Position numbers and translations under genes: made by a program | Notes under the pieces: model-generated | Told to the model about the DNA's origin: nothing | The model's input: the letters and a program-made list of their open reading frames with translations, nothing else | Databases searched by the model: none | Source: Microbacterium oryzae | GTDB lineage: Bacteria > Actinomycetota > Actinomycetes > Actinomycetales > Microbacteriaceae | DNA length: 64,000 bases | Assembly: GCF_009735645.1 (NCBI RefSeq) | Contig: NZ_CP032550.1 | Coordinates: forward strand, 1,798,001 to 1,862,000 | Direction of reading: 5' to 3' | Shown here: positions 19,614-25,749 of the stretch, one piece after another | Position numbering within the stretch: position 1 is the stretch's first letter | How the letters are laid out: each line of letters begins with the position of its first letter

Positions 19614-19706
19614 GAACACGGCTCCTCATACTTCAGAACTCACGACACGGACAGCGCGTCCCCGCAGGGCGCGCATGATCACCGCCACGGTGGGCGGTGC
19701 CGTGAG

Positions 19707-20132
19707 TCAGGTCCGCGAGATCGAGAGTTGAGAAAGCGTCAACGGCGTCGAGTGACGCTCAGGGGACGATGCGCGCACCAGCCAGAGGACGCGTCGCGTC
19801 CCGGCTGTCACAATGCCGGGCGGCCGTCTGCCGCGCAGCCGGAGGAAAGACACGATCAGCAGCAGGCCGCACAGTGCCCCGAGCAGGCAAGCAGCCAGCC
19901 CGAAGCCGACTGCACCGCTCGCCTCGGTCACAGCCGGAGTGTCGCTCACCGCAGACGGGTCAGCGACGCTCTCCGTGACACCAGCGGCTGAAGATGCTTC
20001 GGGCTCGATATGCGTCGCGCCCCACGCGCCCAGCACCAGCAGCAAGGCGAGCACGACGCTCATGATGATTCTCGTTATCGTGTGCCGCTCGCTCAGCACC
20101 ACTGCAGCGCGGGTCGAGCGGGGTCGAGGCAT
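19707..20132 (-). CDS. Two-TM small protein with C-terminal ISRT tail, leader gene of the lspA-ctaG operon (DUF6153-like)
   Basis: 141 aa. TM helices lie near residues 20-42 and 76-97; the second contains [11 protein letters not shown] and the protein ends LSISRT. Both elements match the gene at 12992. The external loop (ASSAAGVTESVADPSAVSDT) again lacks metal ligands. The ATG at 20132 is preferred over the upstream GTG because TATAGT lies exactly 7 nt before it, so the GTG would overlap the -10 box. Like its paralogue it is first in a copper/redox operon. Function unknown. Confidence 0.7.
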   Translation of the reverse strand: MPRPRSTRAAVVLSERHTITRIIMSVVLALLLVLGAWGATHIEPEASSAAGVTESVADPSAVSDTPAVTEASGAVGFGLAACLLGALCGLLLIVSFLRLRGRRPPGIVTAGTRRVLWLVRASSPERHSTPLTLSQLSISRT

Positions 20133-20139
20133 CCCGCTC

Positions 20140-20145
20140 ACTATA
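20140..20145 (-). promoter_or_regulatory. -10 box, leaderless promoter of the lspA-ctaG operon
   Basis: TATAGT on the minus strand, 7 nt before the ATG at 20132. The spacing is the same as at 13419 before the paralogous gene. Confidence 0.6.
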
Positions 20146-20202
20146 GATGCGCCTGCTTTGGGCGGCCTAAGAGCGTCGACTGTGCGCTCGTACTCGACGA
20201 GG

Positions 20203-21147
20203 TCACGCGTGCTTCACGGATTCGCGCTCGTGATCGCTGATGCGCTCGGTCTCGATCTGGAACGTCGAGTGATGCACGGACACCTCGAAGTGCTCAGCTA
20301 CGCACTCCTTGACCTCGTGGAGCACTTGAGCGGCGTGTCCGTCGGCGAAGCAGGCGTCCTCCACGACGACGTGCGCGGTGAGCGTCGGCAACCCGGTCGC
20401 GACCGTGGAGGCGTGCACGTCGTGCACGTCCTTGACGTGCTCGAGCTCAAGGATGTGCCCGCGGACCTCGTCCAGGTCGAGCCCCTTCGGGGTGAACTCC
20501 ATCAGCACGCCGGTCGTCTCACGCATCAGTGTGAACGCACGCGGCACGATCAACGCCGCAATGAAGAGGCCCGCGAGCGCATCGGCCTGCAGGAACCCCG
20601 TCGTGGCGATGACGATCGCCGCGACGATGACTCCGAGCGAACCGAGCGCGTCGTTGAGGACCTCGAGGAACGCGGCGCGCATGTTGAAGTTCGCACCGCG
20701 GCTCGACGAGAGGATGAGGATCGCGATGATGTTCGCGGTCAGTCCGACGATGCCGAACACGAGCAGCTCGGTGGCGGGCACGTCTGGGGGCTCAAACAGG
20801 CGCTTGACGCCCTCGATCGCGGTGTACAGGCCGACGGCGAGCAGGAGAGTCGCCTGCCCCAGTGCCGCGATCACTTCGATGCGCCGGTAGCCCCACGTCC
20901 GCTTCGAGGTGGGGGGCCGCAGCACCAGGGTCGCCGCGACGAGGGCGACCAGCAGGCCGGATGCGTCTGTGAGAGCGTGCGCGGTGTCGGTGAGCAGCGC
21001 CAGGCTCCCTGTGATGATCGACCCGACGGCCTGCGCCAACACGATGAATGCGGTGATCCCGAAAGCGATCCAGAGTCTGCGGCGGTGATCCCCGGGCCGC
21101 CCCGCGCTCTCACCCGCTGCCGAGCCGTGGTTGTGTCCCGCGCCCAT
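20203..21147 (-). CDS. Cation diffusion facilitator (CzcD/ZitB-type metal exporter)
   Basis: 314 aa, six TM helices and a C-terminal cytoplasmic metal-binding domain. TM2 carries DTAHALTDA with the HxxxD of the transport site; in TM5 the equivalent is EVLNDALGS, so the first ligand of HxxxD is Glu, as I recall for other actinobacterial members. The N-terminus has a short His-containing stretch and the C-terminal domain several His (EHVKDVHDVHAS, SVHHSTFQIE). It should export Zn, Cd or Co against protons. It is coupled to the upstream ArsR gene by TGATG, so damage to that gene bears directly on its expression. Confidence 0.9.
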   Translation of the reverse strand: MGAGHNHGSAAGESAGRPGDHRRRLWIAFGITAFIVLAQAVGSIITGSLALLTDTAHALTDASGLLVALVAATLVLRPPTSKRTWGYRRIEVIAALGQATLLLAVGLYTAIEGVKRLFEPPDVPATELLVFGIVGLTANIIAILILSSSRGANFNMRAAFLEVLNDALGSLGVIVAAIVIATTGFLQADALAGLFIAALIVPRAFTLMRETTGVLMEFTPKGLDLDEVRGHILELEHVKDVHDVHASTVATGLPTLTAHVVVEDACFADGHAAQVLHEVKECVAEHFEVSVHHSTFQIETERISDHERESVKHA

Positions 21148-21530
21148 CAGAGACCACCCTCCGCGCCGGCTCGCTCTGGGTCACGCAGGTGAGCGCACAG
21201 TTCTGCTTTCGTCCCGGTTGCCTCAAGCAGCTCCTCGGCCGCAGCGATCAAAGAGGAGATCGCCGCCGGCTCCGAGAGCGAGTACCAAGACGACCGGCCG
21301 TCCGGGCGGACGTCGACGAGGCGGCATTCCAGCAGGAAGCTCAGATGCTTGCTCACGGTCGACTGCGCCAATCCGATGTGCTCAACCAGATCACGCACTC
21401 AGTGCTCGCCACGGGCGAGATGCTGCAGGACGGCCAGCCGGGTGGGCTCGCCCAGCGCCTGGAACAGGTGCGCGTAGACCGCCGTTGCGTCCCGGTCAAG
21501 TTCGCGCGATGGCAGCTGAATCATCGACAT
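21147..21530 (-). pseudogene. ArsR/SmtB-family metal sensor interrupted by an in-frame TGA
   Basis: Read from the ATG at 21530, the frame gives MSMIQLPSRELD... and ALGEPTRLAVLQHLARGEH, then TGA at 21401-21399 (codon 44), then VRDLVEHIGLAQSTVSKHLS and the rest of a normal ArsR protein to 21147. The break falls within the winged-helix domain between two segments that are contiguous in the family, and CGA to TGA is a single transition. The restart GTG directly after the TGA could yield an 83-aa piece that keeps the recognition helix but lacks the N-terminal helices. Intact length would be 127 aa, normal for the family. A base-call error or a real inactivation are both possible. Confidence 0.8.
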
Positions 21531-21541
21531 ATGACGATGAT
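21520..21541. promoter_or_regulatory. 22-bp palindromic operator over the arsR start codon
   Basis: ATCATCG-a-CATATG-a-CGATGAT is a perfect dyad except for one symmetric pair. The ArsR ATG (21530) is inside the central CATATG and the -10 box overlaps the outer arm. SmtB/ArsR repressors bind such AT-rich dyads at their own promoters. Confidence 0.7.
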
Positions 21542-21542
21542 A
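21537..21542 (-). promoter_or_regulatory. -10 box of the arsR-CDF operon
   Basis: TATCAT on the minus strand, 6 nt before the ATG at 21530, so the mRNA should be leaderless. A repressor on the palindrome at 21520-21541 would block it directly. Confidence 0.55.
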
Positions 21543-21561
21543 GTGACGTGCAGCGATACGT

Positions 21562-21615
21562 CGCTAGTGGAGCGCGCAACTGATACCGATTACCGCTACG
21601 TCGAGGCCACTAGCG
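21562..21615. repeat. 9-bp inverted repeat after the DUF4041 gene
   Basis: CGCTAGTGG (21562-21570) and CCACTAGCG (21607-21615) are exact inverted copies with a 36-nt loop, starting 3 nt past the DUF4041 stop. It may end that transcript, but no T-tract follows, so the role is open. Confidence 0.4.
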
Positions 21616-21618
21616 GCC

Positions 21619-22929
21619 CTAACCGCGCCTCGATGCGGGCCAGGCTCCCAAGGATTGCCGATACTCGGTGGCGTCGACGGTCTCGACGAACTCGAGGATG
21701 TTGCCGACGCGTTGCAGCAGCACGTCTCGCACTTCGGCTGGGGTGGCGAAGAAGAACTCCTTGCGCGGGTTCGCTTGATTGAGCGCACGGGAGGCGAAGT
21801 GCTTGTGCAGTTCGTTCTCGAGGGTGACGGCATCTTCGGAGAAGAAGAGCGCGTGCACGTCGAAGCGGAATGGCACGGATGCGCCGCTGAGCTCGGCGAT
21901 GCGGTCGGTGGGCTCGAGGCGGCGGGTGAGTCCGATCTTGACGACACCGGCGCCGAAGGCGCCCTCGTTGGAGATGACGTAGATGTAGCCGGCGCGGATG
22001 TTCGCGGCCCGGTAGTCGTTCTGCTCGATCGCCTGGTCCACCGCTGCGAGCCTCTGGATGAGGTCGGCGTCGTCGCGGCCCTGGGCGCGGAGGGCGTCGA
22101 GGGCGTTGGTGAGGTGGGCGCGTTCTTTGTCCAGCCGGGCGCGTTCTTCCTCGAGTTCCCGCTGGACGCGTGCTTCCTCGCGCAACCGGGCACGTTCCTC
22201 ACGGGCCGCTTCGCGCTCCTCTTGCTTCTTCATCAGCCAGTCGGCGGTGAGTTCGATCTCCTCGACCCGCAAGGCGTGGAAGGCGTCGTCGATGTGCATC
22301 TCCATGAGCGCACCGAGTCGCGCGATGGCGGTCCGTGATGCTTCCAGTCGACGCTTGGCGGTCTCGACGTTGCCGGCGCGAAGAGAGCGGATGACGTTGT
22401 CGGCCTCGGCGTTGTAGGCGCGGAGCATCAGCTTGCCCAGGTCCGCCGTCATACGACGCCCTTGGGCGAGGGAGTTGTTCAGGGTGAACAGGTCGGACTT
22501 CACGATCGCCCGCCCCTCACGGATCGCGTCGGCGATCCGCGCCTCGAGATTCTCAAGACGGTCCTTGTAGGCGGCAGCGGATTCCAGAGGGTGGTGGTAC
22601 CGGTAGATGCCCACCGCCTGCAGCACTCGTGCATCGTCCAGCTCGACCGGCTGCTCACCGTCGGAAGCTGCGGCAAGCGCTCGACGCAGCCCGGCGTTCT
22701 CCGCTTCCAGGAAGGCGACCCGTGCACTCTCGCTCGACACCGGCTCGACAGCGGGTGCCGTCCCGGGCGCCTGGGCGGCGTCGCTGGTTGCGGTGTCGTC
22801 ATCGGATAGCCAGAGCTGCCAGCCGGACGGCGGCTCTGGCCAGGACGGATCCGGGGTCCAACCTGCGGGTGGCTGCCATCCGGGCGGGGGCTTGGGCCAT
22901 CCCGGCGGCGGGTTGAAGACGACGCTCAT
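21619..22929 (-). CDS. DUF4041 / T5orf172 (GIY-YIG-like) domain protein
   Basis: 436 aa. The N-terminus has repeated PPPGW-type motifs (to about residue 38), then a disordered stretch, a helical DUF4041-like region at about 90-215 (GIYRYHHPLESAAAYKD), a charged coiled coil at about 235-305, and a C-terminal T5orf172 domain starting GYIYVISNEGAFGAGVVKIG, with LTRRLEPTDRIAELSGAS and ELHKHF. T5orf172/MUG113 domains belong to the GIY-YIG superfamily and occur in phage and plasmid proteins; nuclease activity is often unproven. It is 7 nt downstream of the coiled-coil gene and probably cotranscribed. It could belong to element maintenance or defence (inference). Confidence 0.75.
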   Translation of the reverse strand: MSVVFNPPPGWPKPPPGWQPPAGWTPDPSWPEPPSGWQLWLSDDDTATSDAAQAPGTAPAVEPVSSESARVAFLEAENAGLRRALAAASDGEQPVELDDARVLQAVGIYRYHHPLESAAAYKDRLENLEARIADAIREGRAIVKSDLFTLNNSLAQGRRMTADLGKLMLRAYNAEADNVIRSLRAGNVETAKRRLEASRTAIARLGALMEMHIDDAFHALRVEEIELTADWLMKKQEEREAAREERARLREEARVQRELEEERARLDKERAHLTNALDALRAQGRDDADLIQRLAAVDQAIEQNDYRAANIRAGYIYVISNEGAFGAGVVKIGLTRRLEPTDRIAELSGASVPFRFDVHALFFSEDAVTLENELHKHFASRALNQANPRKEFFFATPAEVRDVLLQRVGNILEFVETVDATEYRQSLGAWPASRRG

Positions 22930-22936
22930 CGTGGGA

Positions 22937-24184
22937 TCACAGGCGGCGGATGCCGGACGAGTCGATCGCGATCAGGCCGTGCGGGTTCTTGGACACCACC
23001 GCACCCAGGTGCTGCAGCGTCGCGGCAGGGACGATCGCCGACAGGTCCAGCTCGCTGAACGAGTCGCGATCGACCGCCACCGCGACGAACGGCACGTATG
23101 TCTCGCGGCCGGTGGCGGGGCTGATCGTCTCGGTGCCCAGCTCCAGGGAGATGCTGCGGATGAGGCCGCGCCGGTCGGCTTCGAAGACTTCGTGGAGGCT
23201 GCGCAGCGCGACGGCGTGCACGATGCCCGCGTAGCGATCCTTGGCGTCCTTCTGCGACAGCGGGGTCTCGCTGATCTCGTCCGTCGACTTGGTGTACTTG
23301 TACGCCTTGATCGTCGGCACCGTGTCGGGTCCTGGGATCGTCACGCGAAGCGTCAGCTCCGCCGTGCCCGGATCGAACTCCGCCGCGTGCGCCACGGGGA
23401 AGTGCTCGGGGTAGACCGAGTTCGCAAGCACGATCCCGACGTACTCCTGCACAGCCTCGACCGTCCCGTATCCGAGACCCGCGATCAGCTGGTCGAGAGC
23501 CTCGTTCTGCTCCGCGGCTTCACGCTCCCGCTCCGCCGACTCCGCCTCATACTTCTCGGTCGCGACCGCGAGCTTCTGCAGCCGATCCTGCTCGGCCTGC
23601 GCATGCTCCGCCGCCTGCGCGGCACGCTGTCCAGGGAGAGCATCGGTCGCGGCTTTCCACGCGTAGTAGTCGGTGGCGTACTGCTGCTCGACCTCAGCTT
23701 CGGCCGCGGCGAGCTTCTTCTTCCGCCCGAACAGCACCTTAGGCGCCTCGACCTCGCGACGCACGGGGAGGGGCGGGTCGGGGATCGGCTGCGGCGCCGG
23801 GATCGGGCGCCGCAGATCCTCACGCGGGAACGGCGGATGCTGGGCCGTCACACGCAGCGACTCCAGGTCAACGAAGTCATCGACCCCGAGCGTGGCCTCC
23901 AACAGCCCATCCAGCTCCGCGTACCGCTCCGCCAGGCCGATGTTCAGCGAGTCCACCTCGGCCTGCATGGCCTCGACGTGCGCCGCAAGCGCCTCACGCT
24001 CCAGACGCTTACGATCCGCCTCCGCCGCGCGGGACGCCGCGACCTGCGCGCGCTCCGCGGCGCGCTGCGCCTGCTCCGCGCGACGAGCCGCAACCAGCTG
24101 CTGCCGCGCCGCCGCCCGCTGCCGCTGCTCAGCCAAGCGCGCCTGGTGCTGTACCTCCGCAAGGAACCCACGACGACGAGCCAC
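22937..24184 (-). CDS. Uncharacterised coiled-coil protein paired with the DUF4041 gene
   Basis: 415 aa. Residues 1-110 are a charged Ala/Arg/Glu coiled coil; a Pro-rich linker (PIPAPQPIPDPPLPVRREVE) and a second coiled coil (about 150-240) follow. The C-terminal 170 residues form a globular alpha/beta domain (YVGIVLANSVYPEHFP, TLRVTIPGPD, YVPFVAVAVDRDSF, ending GLIAIDSSGIRRL). It reminds me of proteins near restriction-like genes, but no catalytic motif is identifiable, so I name no function. The GTG at 24184 has GGAGG 6 nt upstream; longer starts lack this. It is the last gene before the tRNA. Confidence 0.7.
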   Translation of the reverse strand: MARRRGFLAEVQHQARLAEQRQRAAARQQLVAARRAEQAQRAAERAQVAASRAAEADRKRLEREALAAHVEAMQAEVDSLNIGLAERYAELDGLLEATLGVDDFVDLESLRVTAQHPPFPREDLRRPIPAPQPIPDPPLPVRREVEAPKVLFGRKKKLAAAEAEVEQQYATDYYAWKAATDALPGQRAAQAAEHAQAEQDRLQKLAVATEKYEAESAEREREAAEQNEALDQLIAGLGYGTVEAVQEYVGIVLANSVYPEHFPVAHAAEFDPGTAELTLRVTIPGPDTVPTIKAYKYTKSTDEISETPLSQKDAKDRYAGIVHAVALRSLHEVFEADRRGLIRSISLELGTETISPATGRETYVPFVAVAVDRDSFSELDLSAIVPAATLQHLGAVVSKNPHGLIAIDSSGIRRL

Positions 24185-24358
24185 TGACAACCTCCACGAC
24201 GAGATGACGCACCGCCCGCGAAGAGCTGACGCCGCTGATATGCACTCAAGCCCGCCCAACCGCTCTGGGCCAGGAGAGCCGCGCACCGATCCTAGCGGCC
24301 GCCTACGACGCCGCCGATTGGCGCGGGGCACCAACCGGGAAGCACTCGCGTAGAAGCG

Positions 24359-24377
24359 GTTACCGCTGCGTTACCGC
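24359..24377. repeat. Short direct repeat GTTACCGC next to the tRNA terminator
   Basis: Two copies of GTTACCGC (24359-24366 and 24370-24377) are separated by 3 nt, 74 nt from the tRNA 3' end. A related ATTACCGCT lies near 21590. It may be an integrase arm-type site or chance. Confidence 0.25.
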
Positions 24378-24396
24378 GAGCCCTCCGCTGACACAG

Positions 24397-24444
24397 CGAA
24401 ACCCCCGCGATCCCAGTGTTTCCAAGGGCTCTGCGGGGGTTTCG
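24397..24444 (-). terminator. Terminator after tRNA-Ser
   Basis: CGAAACCCCCGC (24397-24408) and GCGGGGGTTTCG (24433-24444) form a perfect 12-bp stem starting 7 nt past the tRNA 3' end. The minus-strand copy ends in GGGGGTTTCG, a short U-run. Confidence 0.75.
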
Positions 24445-24450
24445 GATGGC

Positions 24451-24537
24451 GGTGACGGTGGGATTTGAACCCACGGTAGGGGGTTACCCTACACAACTTT
24501 TCGAGAGTTGCACCTTCGGCCGCTCGGACACGTCACC
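24451..24537 (-). tRNA. tRNA-Ser(CGA)
   Basis: 87 nt on the minus strand from GGTGACG to CGTCACC, with a 7-bp acceptor stem. The anticodon loop CTCGAAA between CAACT and AGTTG gives anticodon CGA (reads UCG). A long variable arm (TGTAGGGTAACCCCCTACC) is typical of class II Ser tRNAs, and the T loop is TTCAAAT. No CCA is encoded. The mobile island abuts its 3' side, the usual integration point for tyrosine integrases. Confidence 0.95.
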
Positions 24538-24582
24538 GCGGACAAGCTTAGGACAACTCCCGCCGAGACGCGAATCGAGCGA

Positions 24583-25620
24583 TCAGCTGGGTGGCACGGC
24601 GAGTCGCGCGGCGAGCGCATCAGACGCCGTGCCCACGCCGGCTTGTGCGAGCGCGAGGCGCAGATCTCCGGTCATCCCGTCGAGAAGCGCCCTCACGCCG
24701 TCCCCGCCACCCGCGGCGAGCGCCCACCACGCGGGTCGCCCGACGAAGATGGCTCGTGCGCCGAGCGCGAGTGCGGCGAGCACGTGCCGCGCCTCTCGGA
24801 TGCCGCTGTCGGCATACACCTCGGCCTCCCCCGCCACCGCCTCGACGACCTCGGCGAGCGCGTCCACCGCGGCGATCGATCCCGCCAGGCGTCGATGACC
24901 GTGCGTGGAGACGACGATCCCGGCGGCACCGGCGTCCACCGCACGACGCGCGTCGTCGCCGCGCAGCACGCCCTTGACGACCACGGGGAGTCCCGTGGCG
25001 TCGCGCAGCCGTGCGATCTCCTCGAGCCCCGGGCCGATGGCGGGCCGCCCCGCCACGCGGGCCCGCTCCTCGGGAGTGAGGTTGACGAGGCGCGCGCGGG
25101 CGGGGCCGTCGGGCCAGCTCGTCGGCTCGACATGCGGAGGCACGCGCAATGCCGTCAGCTCGACCGTGAGCAGGATGGCCGAGGCGCCGGCAGCCGCCGC
25201 GCGCTCGGCCAGCACGTAGGTGAGGTCGCGCTCCGGGAGCACGTAGGTCTGGAACCACCACGGCGCGCCCTGCTCCGCGATCCGGGCGAATGGGATGGCC
25301 GTGTTCGTCGAGACGCCCAGGAGCGTACCGGACGCTGCGGCCGCCCGCGCCGTCTCGACCTCGCCATCCAGATGGGCCGCGACCTGCTGCGCCATCGGCG
25401 CGACCATCACCGGATGCGCGATCCGCGTTCCCAGCACGGTCGTGCGGGTGTCCACCTCCAGCGCCCCGCGCAGCGAAACCGGCCGGAAGCGCACCTCATC
25501 CCACCGCGCGGCCTCCGCCTCGTCGGACCCGTCGGCCGTCGCGCGCACGTACTCGAAGACGTGCGCCGGAAGCCGTTCGCGCGCCCGCTCCCGAAGCCTC
25601 GCCACCTCGCCCCGGCTCAT
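24583..25620 (-). CDS. FMN-dependent alpha-hydroxy-acid oxidase/dehydrogenase
   Basis: 345 aa, a TIM barrel with family motifs: HPVMVAPMAQQ near the FMN site, QTYV with the conserved Tyr, VVKGVL with the FMN-contacting Lys, and STHGHRRL, where the catalytic base His and the substrate-binding Arg are kept (usual form SNHGGRQL). The C-terminal glycine loops ADSGIREARHV and IFVGRPAWW bind the phosphate. Such enzymes oxidise L-lactate, glycolate, mandelate or similar acids. The order of residues after the His is atypical, so the substrate is uncertain. Start ATG with GGGAG upstream. Confidence 0.85.
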   Translation of the reverse strand: MSRGEVARLRERARERLPAHVFEYVRATADGSDEAEAARWDEVRFRPVSLRGALEVDTRTTVLGTRIAHPVMVAPMAQQVAAHLDGEVETARAAAASGTLLGVSTNTAIPFARIAEQGAPWWFQTYVLPERDLTYVLAERAAAAGASAILLTVELTALRVPPHVEPTSWPDGPARARLVNLTPEERARVAGRPAIGPGLEEIARLRDATGLPVVVKGVLRGDDARRAVDAGAAGIVVSTHGHRRLAGSIAAVDALAEVVEAVAGEAEVYADSGIREARHVLAALALGARAIFVGRPAWWALAAGGGDGVRALLDGMTGDLRLALAQAGVGTASDALAARLAVPPS

Positions 25621-25645
25621 CCCGTGTCTCCCCCGGCCATCCCCT

Positions 25646-25716
25646 CGCGAGACCTCATCCCCGGCGCGAGACCGCGCGCGCCACCCGCGGTCTCGCGCGC
25701 GGGGTGAGGTCTCGCG
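25646..25716. repeat. 31-bp imperfect inverted repeat (long hairpin)
   Basis: The arms at 25646-25676 and 25686-25716 match at 28 of 31 positions around a 9-nt loop. Each arm contains two CGCGAGACC units, so the unit occurs four times in 71 bp. It lies between the galactosidase stop and the oxidase start, both on the minus strand. Confidence 0.7.
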
Positions 25717-25749
25717 GCGAAGGTCGCGGAGGGAAGGAGGACCCCGGGA

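Noticed and set aside
24185..24450. Integrase remnant or CRISPR between the coiled-coil gene and the tRNA
   Set aside because: No coding frame and no regular repeat-spacer pattern; only one short direct repeat and the tRNA terminator.
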